A model generated the notes under the pieces. It did not search any database. It saw only the letters and a list, made by a program, of their open reading frames with translations, and was not told the origin of the DNA. The position numbers and the translations under genes are program-made. DNA of 64,000 nt from an uncultured Clostridia bacterium (GTDB lineage: Bacteria > Bacillota > Clostridia > UBA1381): positions 62,001 to 126,000 of the forward strand of contig CAKSIJ010000002.1 of NCBI GenBank assembly GCA_934462715.1, in the 5' to 3' direction. This document shows positions 17,673 to 25,431 of the stretch, one piece after another. Positions within the stretch are counted from its first letter, which is position 1, and every line of letters begins with the position of its first letter.

Positions 17673-19829
17673 CTATTTAACCGTCACCCTTGTATTAAGC
17701 TTCAGCTCCGTTTTCTCCTCGGATATGAGCATTAATCTCATTACCTTGTTTTTCGCATAATCGCAGCTGTACGGCTCATACCTTATTTCCTCCGGCGACC
17801 AGTTTACAGGCTCTGCTTTAATATGCTCATCATCATACATATTGAGTATAAACGCCGCCTTTTGCGGCTTTGTAAATTCAAATTCATCGGTTATCTCATA
17901 TACATAGGGTTCTCTTGATGTTATCGTTCTTACGTTTCTTTTAACGTCCGATTTATCCCAGACGTTATTGTTATCGCAAATCCATTCCAGAACGCCGTTT
18001 TCATAGCTGCATTTTTTCATCACGCTGCCAAAGCCGTGCTGCGAGTTCTGACACAGCAAATATCCGTCCTTTATCGGCACTGCCGTGTTGTGTGCATCGC
18101 TTGCCGATATAATATCTGCCTCTCCATCCGAATAGCCGCACATTCCCCGGTCAATCAGAATCGGCTTTCCGTCAAGGTCTATGGTAAAGCTGCCCTTGTC
18201 GGGGTGACAGTGCGAAAAGGATTTTCCGGATATTGCGAAAAATTCCTCTCTCCTGCGTCTTAAATAGGTGTAGCCTGTATCCGGGAAGCTTACAAAACGC
18301 TCTGCCTCCTCCTTTTCGGAGCAGTCATATTCAAACGCTTCTCCGAAAATCAGTCCGGCAAGATACCAGCCGCCCATCACCTGTCCCTCGGGATTTTGTT
18401 TTGCTTTCATTTCATAATACTTTTTCCACAGCTCATTGTGCGTCGAATGATACATGAAGCTTGAAATGTGCTTGCCGAAGCCGTATCTTCCGGTATCTCC
18501 CACGGTACGGAAAATATTCTTTTCTCCCGACATTATTAATGCAAAATCGCTTGTTTTGTCAAGTCTGCCGTTTATGTACTCAAATATGCTTTTTCCTCTG
18601 TATTTTGCCAGTGCGTATGCCGTAAGGCAATAGGATTCTATCGTGTACCCCCAGTACCCCAAGCCCTCAAACATTCCGCCGTCGGGATTTATGCAGTTTC
18701 TGAGCATTTCGTCAACATCCGCTTCTATTTCGTCTATCCTCTTTTTGTATCTCGGGAATCTCTCCGTCATCGTTATCAGTGCATACACATACCCCGGCGA
18801 AAATGCCAGACCCTGATTCATGTGATATATGTATTCCATCATATTAAAATCTGCGTCAAGCCTTGCGATACCCTTTCTTGCAAGCGCTTCATAAAGATAG
18901 TTTCTTCCGTGCCAGGTCAAAATACTGCCGCCGAACTCCATAAATATGCTGATTCCGTAGCTTGCAAATGCCGCCTGAAAGACTCTACCGTTCCATGTAA
19001 CGCCCTCGGCAAGCTCCTTATCCTCCTGATACCATGTCTCGCAGGCAGCCATTGACAGCGTATATCTTGCCGCCGTTTTCAGCATTTCAAGATCCTTTTC
19101 TATATATCCTACAAAAGCTAAGGTTGAAGCTCCTATATAAAGACACCTGCTGCCGACGTCAAGCGTGCGCGAAATCATTTTCTCGGGTACAGTATTCATA
19201 TACCCCATGCAGTCCGCCTTTGTTTTTTCATAGTCGGCTTTGAAAAAATCACTCTGCATTTTTCTTCTTAAAGCGTCGCCGCTGTCGGCAAAAAAGTGCG
19301 TAAACAGTTCGATTTTGGGATTTTCTTCAAAACAACCCTCCCAGTCGGACGCAGTGTTTTCACCGTAAATATCGGCTTGACTTATATATTTAGTGTCCCT
19401 TAATCCGATATGTGAAACAAGCGCATATTCAAGTCCGCTGCCATTGTTCCGAAACTCAAAAGCTATCGTTTTGAAATCACCGGAGACTATCGCTCCGCTG
19501 TATTCGGCAGTGTTTCCTTTTCCCCTCTCATCTATGACCTTTTCGCCGTTTATATAGACGCACACGTTTACATCTGCCGGAATTTTTCCGCTTATGTAAA
19601 TTTCATCGAACCTCCCGGCATTAAAATCACATTCTCTCACCGCCGTTGTAACACTTCGTGGCAGGATTTTGAATTTTGCTTCACACCATGTCTGCTCTGC
19701 GGAATTTTGAGGATTTGTTTCATAGTTTCCGAGAGTCATGTACTTGTGATAATCTCTGTAAGCTTCTCCGCCGTCATAGAACGGCTCAAGGATTCCCTCC
19801 GCTCCGTTTTTCAGTAATCTTAAATACAT
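17673..19829 (-). CDS. Heparinase II/III-like family protein (polysaccharide lyase candidate)
   Basis: The frame opens at 19850, but AAGGAG falls inside its first codons, so translation probably begins at the ATG at 19829 (MYLRLLKNGAEG), giving 718 residues. The N-terminal 170 residues look like a beta-sandwich with a carbohydrate-binding character. Residues about 190-470 are an alpha-helical toroid rich in Tyr, Trp and Gly. From about 510 comes the heparinase II/III C-terminal sheet with the motif SGKSFSHCHPDKGSFTIDLD, the His-rich active-site neighbourhood of this family. No signal peptide is seen, so it may work inside the cell on imported uronic-acid oligosaccharides. The gene lies between the sensor kinase and the broken binding protein. 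Substrate is unknown. Confidence 0.78.
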   Translation of the reverse strand: MYLRLLKNGAEGILEPFYDGGEAYRDYHKYMTLGNYETNPQNSAEQTWCEAKFKILPRSVTTAVRECDFNAGRFDEIYISGKIPADVNVCVYINGEKVIDERGKGNTAEYSGAIVSGDFKTIAFEFRNNGSGLEYALVSHIGLRDTKYISQADIYGENTASDWEGCFEENPKIELFTHFFADSGDALRRKMQSDFFKADYEKTKADCMGYMNTVPEKMISRTLDVGSRCLYIGASTLAFVGYIEKDLEMLKTAARYTLSMAACETWYQEDKELAEGVTWNGRVFQAAFASYGISIFMEFGGSILTWHGRNYLYEALARKGIARLDADFNMMEYIYHMNQGLAFSPGYVYALITMTERFPRYKKRIDEIEADVDEMLRNCINPDGGMFEGLGYWGYTIESYCLTAYALAKYRGKSIFEYINGRLDKTSDFALIMSGEKNIFRTVGDTGRYGFGKHISSFMYHSTHNELWKKYYEMKAKQNPEGQVMGGWYLAGLIFGEAFEYDCSEKEEAERFVSFPDTGYTYLRRRREEFFAISGKSFSHCHPDKGSFTIDLDGKPILIDRGMCGYSDGEADIISASDAHNTAVPIKDGYLLCQNSQHGFGSVMKKCSYENGVLEWICDNNNVWDKSDVKRNVRTITSREPYVYEITDEFEFTKPQKAAFILNMYDDEHIKAEPVNWSPEEIRYEPYSCDYAKNKVMRLMLISEEKTELKLNTRVTVK

Positions 19830-19878
19830 AACGCTTGCTGCTCCTTCCATAGTTTTTTAATCGGATAACCGCAAAGCT

Positions 19879-21537
19879 TTAATCATCTGCGGGTATATCT
19901 ATAACCACCGTTGTTCCGTTTACATCGGAGGTGATCTTCAAACCATACTCTTTTCCGTAAAACAGCTTGATTCTCTGATTTATGTTTCTCATTCCTATAC
20001 ACCGTGAATAATCCTCAAACGGAGCTTTTAAAAGCCTTTCAACCTCTCTGAGCTTTTCGCTCGTCATGCCCTTGCCGTTATCCGCAACCGAAAATTCAAT
20101 AAATTCTCTGTTTTTATGAACCTTTACAACGATTTTACCGTCCCTTTCTCTTGCACGCTTGATTCCGTGCATAACGGCATTTTCTATTATCGGCTGCAAG
20201 AACAGCTTTAAACAGCTGTGCTGCAGCAGACTGCCGTCCACATCAAAAACCGTTTCAAAATCAATACCGGTTTTAAGTCTTTCAATCTCTACATATTTTT
20301 CGGCAATTTCAAGCTCCTGTTCGATTGTAGCCGTATATTTCGGTTCGTCCATAGCATAATCGAGAATGTCGCAAAGAAGAACTATAATTCTCATTGCGTC
20401 ATTGTTGCACTTGGTTATTTCAAAAATCACCGAATTTGCATAATTCAAAACGTTAAATACAAAGTGAGGATTTATCTGCATTTGCAGTGCCGAAAGCTGT
20501 GCCTGCTGAAGTGCGTTCAGCCCCTCCGCAAGCTTTTCCTCAATATTTTCGGTTGTGCTTACGTTTGCCAGAACATTCACGTTCATGCTCTTAACATTGC
20601 TCTGTCCCTCACATTCCTTGTCAACAAGCTCCACCTTTGCAAGTATGTTAGACAAGCTTTCATACAGATACACCGAGCATAAAAATGACAGCAGATACAC
20701 GACAAAAGCACCTGCGGCAAGATATAACAGAGCGTATAATATAACCGTTTTGTTAACCTCCTCCATATTGCTTCTTCCCTCTGCAAAGGTCATTTTAAGA
20801 GTTTCGTTTCTTAGCTTGTATATCCTGTCGGATTTGTAGATGTCATCTGTGCTTCCGTACTTAAAAATACTGATTCCGTCTATATTTTCAAGCACTATGC
20901 CTATATCTATTCTGTAACTGTCAAGCCTCAGCGCCGTTTTGAGCAGCTCCTTGTCAATTTCAAAAACCGCAAGTCCTACCGGATTTTTTTCAATGCTTAT
21001 ACCGTGGCAGACGTATATACTGTTACCGCTTGTATATACAACCTCTCGTCTGCCGTTTTGCCTGTAATACTTGTACCATTCCGGTGACACATCGTCTATA
21101 TATCCGCTTTCCATGCTTGATATAAGATAGCTGTTAAACTCGCTGTAGATTCCTATGCTTTTAAGGCACGAAATTGATCTTGCAGCTTCATCGATGCTCG
21201 CATTTGCATTGCTTCCTATGTACGGCGCTTCTATTCCTCCCAGACTGTCAATATCCGAGGTCAGTATTCTTTGTATATACTGATCGTCTGAAAGCTTATC
21301 GTGCGCATCATTTATCCTTCCGAAAATTTCTTCAATCCTCATAGAGGTTTGCATAAAGGCGCTGTCTGCGTTGTTTTTGATTTCATTTCTGATTTTCCCC
21401 TTATACACTCCTGCAAGAATAACGGTAAAAACAACTACCGGTATCATGAAAAAAACTATAATTGTTTTTCTGAATTTTGCAAAAATGCCGCTCCATACCG
21501 CATTTTTGGTCAGATTAATCATTGTCTTGATGTTCAT
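19879..21537 (-). CDS. Sensor histidine kinase, YesM type
   Basis: This 552-residue membrane kinase has spans at about residues 25-45 and 264-288 that flank an extracellular sensor domain, the layout of YesM/LytS-like sugar sensors. The His_kinase domain contains ALQMQINPHFVFNVLNY with the phospho-acceptor His358. The ATPase part follows with LQPIIENAVMHG (N box), VADNGKGM (G1 box) and GMRNINQR. The start has GGAGG 8 nt upstream and a GC hairpin before that. It lies 53 nt after the AraC-type regulator gene, and would signal to it. Because that regulator is frameshifted in this sequence, the output of the pair is in doubt. Confidence 0.93.
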   Translation of the reverse strand: MNIKTMINLTKNAVWSGIFAKFRKTIIVFFMIPVVVFTVILAGVYKGKIRNEIKNNADSAFMQTSMRIEEIFGRINDAHDKLSDDQYIQRILTSDIDSLGGIEAPYIGSNANASIDEAARSISCLKSIGIYSEFNSYLISSMESGYIDDVSPEWYKYYRQNGRREVVYTSGNSIYVCHGISIEKNPVGLAVFEIDKELLKTALRLDSYRIDIGIVLENIDGISIFKYGSTDDIYKSDRIYKLRNETLKMTFAEGRSNMEEVNKTVILYALLYLAAGAFVVYLLSFLCSVYLYESLSNILAKVELVDKECEGQSNVKSMNVNVLANVSTTENIEEKLAEGLNALQQAQLSALQMQINPHFVFNVLNYANSVIFEITKCNNDAMRIIVLLCDILDYAMDEPKYTATIEQELEIAEKYVEIERLKTGIDFETVFDVDGSLLQHSCLKLFLQPIIENAVMHGIKRARERDGKIVVKVHKNREFIEFSVADNGKGMTSEKLREVERLLKAPFEDYSRCIGMRNINQRIKLFYGKEYGLKITSDVNGTTVVIDIPADD

Positions 21538-21570
21538 GTTAATCCTCCGTTCCGCCGCCGTACAGCGGCA
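21535..21570 (-). promoter_or_regulatory. Hairpin plus ribosome-binding-site module before the sensor kinase gene
   Basis: A GCCG/CGGC stem (21557-21560 with 21566-21569) lies directly before the sequence GGCGGCGGAACGGAGGAT, which contains the ribosome site. The same stretch occurs before aroE at 53991, an unrelated gene 32 kb away. Confidence 0.55.
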
Positions 21571-21590
21571 AATTCAATCATAACCGTACA

Positions 21591-22806
21591 TTATCTGTTT
21601 TGATAATTTTTCATCAGCAGTACCTCTTTTTTATATTCCAAAGGCGTTTTGCCGGTGTAGTATTTGAATATCTTGTAAAAATGGGTCTTGCTTTTATATC
21701 CGACGCTTTTATAAAGATCTATAACATTGCAGCCGTTATCCTTAATTATCATTTCCTTAGCCTTTTCAACCTTTACACGGTTCACATAATCTATGAACTT
21801 CTCGTCAAAATTTTCTTTGAAAAATCTGCTGAAAGCCGTGATGTTCATATGCATTTGCTCCGCAACCTCATCTCTTGAAAGATCGCGCATACAGTTTTGT
21901 TCAATGTATGTCTTTATTTTCGCCTTGTAGCTTTCAATATCATAATCGTTCATTTTGCTTGCAATCATGTGATTTATTGTTGTAAGATATTCGGTTTTGT
22001 TATCGTGAATTGCTTTCCTCATATCCTGAACCGACTTTGTTATCTCATATCCGTTAACCGAAACAGCCACCGAAAACATATCGTATATTTTAGTTTTTAT
22101 TTCACCTATGCACGCATTAAGATTTGCATTGCCGTTCTTTGAAATTATGCAGACGGTTATATCCCCCTCCGCTATATTGAACGGAATACATATAACATCA
22201 TCGTCCTCATTGCACACAATTCTTTCGATTGCTTCGTAAAAAGACCTTTTAATCGGATATTGTAAAGGTTACTACGGCACATTTCATGTACAGACTTCTG
22301 TACGGCACGTTTACGCCGTCAAACAGCTTTATTGTTACAGTTTCATGAGTTTCTCTGCCCCGTAAAAATTCAACGATAAAATTTATTCTTTTTTTCACAA
22401 GCGTATCGTTCATAAAATTTGCAGAGTATTTCTTTTTGAGAATTTTCTCCAGCTTGTCAAGATTTTTATACAGCGTATCAACCGAAATAGGCTTCGGAAT
22501 ATAACCGATAACTCCGTAATCGAGAGCTTCGGTTGCATACTTGAAGCTTTTGAATGCGCTGAAAAACATAACCTTAATATTCGGGTTGTTTTCATACACA
22601 TACCTTGCCACCTCAACGCCGTTAACCTCGGGCATTGCAATATCCGTGATTATACCGTCCACGGAATTTTTCTTTATATATTCTATAATCTGCGCACCGT
22701 CATCAAATCTTCCCACTATTTCCATATCGTACTTTTCCCAGTCCGTGGCTCTTTCAAACTGCTTCAAAAAATTTGTGTCATCGTCAGCTATAACAATTTT
22801 ATACAT
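21591..22806 (-). pseudogene. AraC-family response regulator (YesN type) split by a frameshift
   Basis: The 5' part begins at the ATG at 22806, placed by AGGAGG 6 nt upstream. It encodes a receiver domain with an acidic pocket (IADDD), phospho-acceptor Asp in ITDIAMPEVNG, and the Lys of GYIPKPIS, and ends at TAA at 22249. The 3' part, in another frame, runs to 21591 and carries an AraC HTH domain (DEVAEQMHMNITAFSRFFKE, then VGYKSKTHFYKIFKYYTGKT). Reading the second frame upstream gives IKRSFYEAIERIVCNEDDD across the junction, so one extra base (or two missing) near 22250 explains the break. A joined protein of about 405 residues would be normal for YesN. It would regulate the downstream locus. 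Without joining, no DNA-binding output remains attached to the receiver. Confidence 0.85.
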
Positions 22807-23023
22807 ATGCATCCTCCTGTTTCTTTGTACTCACCAAGCAAGTCAGCGTCAGCAAATCACTCCGGTTTATTTCCCGTATGTAAATATTATTTTCTGCCGG
22901 TTATATTTAAACAATTTGTTTATTATCTGTAAAATATTACAAAATCATGATACCATATTGCCAAAATTAAAGCCATATTTTTAGTCAATCGGGCAACAAA
23001 TGAGTACTCTGTATCGATAAAAA

Positions 23024-23050
23024 GAACAAATTGTGAACAACATATGAACA
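23024..23050. promoter_or_regulatory. Three GAACA direct repeats with one-helical-turn spacing (operator candidate)
   Basis: GAACA occurs at 23024-23028, 23035-23039 and 23046-23050. The 11-bp period puts all three on one face of the DNA, as expected for an AraC-type or response-regulator binding site. It lies about 220 bp before the regulator gene. Confidence 0.4.
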
Positions 23051-23231
23051 GATATTTTTCTCTCTGCGCTGTTTGCCGCATTTATTGTTTACACTTTATA
23101 TTTTGGTGTTTTTGACCGGATTTAAACAAAAAAATAAGAAGATCTTTACATAAATTTCTCCCCCCGGACAATAAATTTCTTTATATCTTTCTCCTCCGCA
23201 AAATAATGTTATTATATCGCAATTTTATGGA

Positions 23232-23260
23232 TTGACTATTTAACCGGCTTGTTATATCAT
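23232..23260 (+). promoter_or_regulatory. Promoter of the TIM-barrel isomerase-like gene
   Basis: TTGACT (23232-23237), a 17-bp spacer and TATCAT (23255-23260) form a sigma-70-type promoter. The predicted transcription start is near 23267, giving a leader of about 110 nt. Confidence 0.6.
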
Positions 23261-23284
23261 AGGATTAAATACTGAAAGTATGCT

Positions 23285-23299
23285 GCCGTAATTTACGGC
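23285..23299. promoter_or_regulatory. 15-bp palindrome just downstream of the predicted transcription start
   Basis: GCCGTAA-T-TTACGGC is a perfect inverted repeat about 18 bp after the predicted start of transcription. This is a typical repressor-operator position. The binding protein is unknown. Confidence 0.45.
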
Positions 23300-23312
23300 G
23301 CATAAAAAAAAT

Positions 23313-23348
23313 CGGGTAATTGTAAAAATTAAATTTTACAACTACCCG
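23313..23348 (+). promoter_or_regulatory. Leader hairpin before the isomerase-like gene
   Basis: A 15-bp stem with one mismatch (23313-23327 with 23334-23348) and a 6-nt loop ends 28 nt before the start codon. It is followed by A-rich sequence and AAAGGAG rather than a T-run, so it is unlikely to be a simple terminator. Confidence 0.5.
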
Positions 23349-23376
23349 AAGTAAAAAAGACAAAGGAGTGTTTTAA

Positions 23377-24231
23377 ATGTATAAATTTCCTATCGGAATT
23401 ATGATCGATTCGCTTCACAACTATGAAACAAACGAAGCTATCGAAAAGGCTGCTCAATTGGGTGCAAAGGGAATACAGATGTATTCGACAAGCGGCGTCA
23501 ACGCACCCGAAAATCTTTCAAAGGAAAGAAGAAAGGATTTGTTAAAGCGCGTTAAGGACAACGGACTTGTATTTTCGGCAATCTGCGGTGACCTCGGAAA
23601 GGGCTTCACAAATCCGGAGCTAAATCCTCAGCTTATAGAAAAATCAAAAATCATCATGGAGCTTGCAAAGGAGCTTGAGTGTGATGTCGTAACAACTCAT
23701 ATCGGCTGTGTACCGTCAGATCCGTCGCACCCGAGATTCAAGATCATGCAGGACGCCTGCGGAGAGCTATGCCGTTATGCCGACAGCATGGGTTCACACT
23801 TTGCAATCGAAACAGGCCCTGAAACCTCGCTTGTTCTTAAGAACTTTCTTGACACGCTCGGTTCAAAAGGCGTTGCGGTAAACCTTGACCCGGCTAACCT
23901 TGCAATGGTAACCGGCGACGACCCCGTAGGTGCTGTTTACAATCTTAAAGATTACATAGTACATACTCATGCAAAAGACGGAATAAAGCTCAGAGAATCA
24001 AATCCCGAGTTTATTTATCAGACCGTCCATCCGATTCCCGAAAACTACTTCGGCGTTAAGTATTTTGAAGAAGTTCCTCTCGGTACCGGAAGCGTTGATT
24101 TCAAAAAGTATCTCGCAGCGCTTGACGATATAGGCTTTAAGGGCTTCCTCACAATCGAGCGTGAAGTAGGAGATAATCCCGAAGCTGATATTAAAACGGC
24201 TGTTGATTTCCTCAACGGCTTAATCGGCTGA
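23377..24231 (+). CDS. Sugar phosphate isomerase/epimerase-like TIM-barrel protein
   Basis: This 284-residue protein has the xylose-isomerase-like (AP endonuclease 2) TIM-barrel fold. Likely metal and substrate residues can be seen at barrel strand ends: VTTHIGC, FAIETGPE, AVNLDPANL, IVHTHAKDG and TIEREVG. No signal peptide is present, so it acts in the cytoplasm. The start follows AAAGGAG at normal spacing. It is monocistronic, with its own promoter, palindrome and leader hairpin and a strong terminator after it. Its position divergent to the glycan locus suggests a step in catabolism of the imported sugar. The exact reaction cannot be read from sequence, as this superfamily covers many epimerases and isomerases. 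Confidence 0.85.
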   Translation: MYKFPIGIMIDSLHNYETNEAIEKAAQLGAKGIQMYSTSGVNAPENLSKERRKDLLKRVKDNGLVFSAICGDLGKGFTNPELNPQLIEKSKIIMELAKELECDVVTTHIGCVPSDPSHPRFKIMQDACGELCRYADSMGSHFAIETGPETSLVLKNFLDTLGSKGVAVNLDPANLAMVTGDDPVGAVYNLKDYIVHTHAKDGIKLRESNPEFIYQTVHPIPENYFGVKYFEEVPLGTGSVDFKKYLAALDDIGFKGFLTIEREVGDNPEADIKTAVDFLNGLIG

Positions 24232-24252
24232 TAAACTTTAATTGCGTATCTG

Positions 24253-24290
24253 TGCGCACCGACGGCTTTTTTGCCGACGGTGCGCATTTT
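24253..24290 (+). terminator. Rho-independent terminator of the isomerase-like gene
   Basis: A 14-bp stem with one mismatch (TGCGCACCGACGGC and its partner ending at 24286) with a T loop is followed by TTTT. It begins 22 nt after the stop codon. Confidence 0.85.
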
Positions 24291-24320
24291 AAAATTTTGA
24301 TAACGTGTGCTTTTTATACA

Positions 24321-24369
24321 AAAAAGCCGAGGCTTCTGCAATATAATCATGCAGAAGCTATCGGCTTTT
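24321..24369 (-). terminator. Terminator of yicC (works in both directions)
   Basis: AAAAGCCGA/TCGGCTTTT and GCTTCTGCA/TGCAGAAGC form a long two-part stem. It lies 60 nt past the yicC stop, with a T-run on either strand. Confidence 0.85.
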
Positions 24370-24428
24370 ATAAGCATTTCGGCTCAGAACTTCATTTCTT
24401 ACTACAGGAACATATTCTGTATCAATCA

Positions 24429-25307
24429 TTATTCAATGTTCTGCACCTGTTCTCTCAGCTTTTCGATTTCGCCCTTCAGCTCAACAACCAACTTTGATAT
24501 TTCAATATCGTTGCACTTAGAACCCGTGGTATTTACCTCTCGGTTAATTTCCTGAATCAGAAAATCAAGCTTTCTTCCTGCCGGCTCATTTTTTGAGATG
24601 ATTTCGTAAAACTCCTTAAAATGGCTTTCAAGTCTGACGGTTTCCTCATTAACGGCAACTCTATCCGCAAAAATCGCAACCTCTGTAAGCACTCTCGCCT
24701 CGTCGATTGTTCTGTCGCCCAGAACCTCTTTAATTTTTTGATACAGCTTATCCTTGTATTCGTTAACCGTTTCGGGAGATCTTTCTTCGATTTTTGCGGC
24801 AAGAGTTCTCATGTATTCCACCCTTGCGCACAAATCCTTTTCTATCCGCTCGCCCTCGCGTTCACGCATCGAAACAAACTGCTTCACCATAGGCTCCATA
24901 ACCGTCAAAACCATATTCCAAAGCTCTTCCTCGTCCTCTTCAAGCTTTTCCGCTTTGAAGATTTCGGAGTACCGTGCAACGCTTGATACCGATATATCGT
25001 CCTTTAATCCAAACTTATTGCAAAGCTCACGCAGTGCATTTATATAGCTGCCCGCAAGACCTGCGTTCAGTCTGATTTCCTTATCCGCTTCATCATAGGA
25101 TTCAACCGCAACATATACGTCCACCTTGCCGCGTGAAATATATCCTGAAATATATGTTCTTACACGATCCTCCATAAATCCGTAATATCTCGGCACTCTC
25201 ACTGAATAGTCCGAATATCTGTGATTTACGGATTTAATTTCACACGTTATCTTTTTTCCGTTTATTACGGCTTCGTTTCTGCCGTAACCGGTCATACTTT
25301 TTAACAC
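24429..25307 (-). CDS. yicC: YicC family protein
   Basis: The frame is open from 25466, but that would overlap the stop of the upstream gene. The family always begins with a short residue run and then KSMTGYGR, so the GTG at 25307 (VLKSMTGYGRNEAV) is chosen; AGGCGGTGG lies just before it. The protein then has 292 residues, the normal family length. The N-terminal YicC domain holds SVNHRYSDYSVRVPR, and the C-terminal DUF1732 domain holds GRKLDFLIQEINREVNTTGSK. YicC-like proteins are endoribonucleases linked to RNA turnover. An extended -10 (TGATATAAT) at 25375-25383 can drive it separately. A strong terminator follows. Confidence 0.93.
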   Translation of the reverse strand: MLKSMTGYGRNEAVINGKKITCEIKSVNHRYSDYSVRVPRYYGFMEDRVRTYISGYISRGKVDVYVAVESYDEADKEIRLNAGLAGSYINALRELCNKFGLKDDISVSSVARYSEIFKAEKLEEDEEELWNMVLTVMEPMVKQFVSMREREGERIEKDLCARVEYMRTLAAKIEERSPETVNEYKDKLYQKIKEVLGDRTIDEARVLTEVAIFADRVAVNEETVRLESHFKEFYEIISKNEPAGRKLDFLIQEINREVNTTGSKCNDIEISKLVVELKGEIEKLREQVQNIE

Positions 25308-25374
25308 AATTCCACCGCCTGTTTTTTTATAATATAACTGCCATAGATGCCTGAAAAATTCGCAATCAAATATA

Positions 25375-25383
25375 ATTATATCA
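25375..25383 (-). promoter_or_regulatory. Extended -10 promoter element for yicC
   Basis: On the minus strand TGATATAAT gives both the TGn extension and a perfect -10 hexamer, about 70 bp before the GTG start. The -35 is weak. Confidence 0.5.
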
Positions 25384-25431
25384 CACTTTATTGCATTTGA
25401 ACATACCTTTACCCAAATTTTAACAAAATTT

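Larger units (their letters stand above)
22807..23376. promoter_or_regulatory. Divergent regulatory region between the glycan locus and the isomerase-like gene
   Basis: This 570-bp AT-rich gap must hold the promoter of the minus-strand locus and that of the plus-strand gene. Visible elements are three GAACA direct repeats exactly 11 bp apart (23024, 23035, 23046), a sigma-70-like promoter at 23232-23260, a 15-bp palindrome at 23285-23299 and a hairpin at 23313-23348. No coding frame of note is present. Confidence 0.6.

Noticed and set aside
22240..22262. Programmed frameshift in the response regulator
   Set aside because: No slippery heptamer, upstream Shine-Dalgarno-like stimulator or hairpin was clear; a simple indel is the simpler reading, though not proven.
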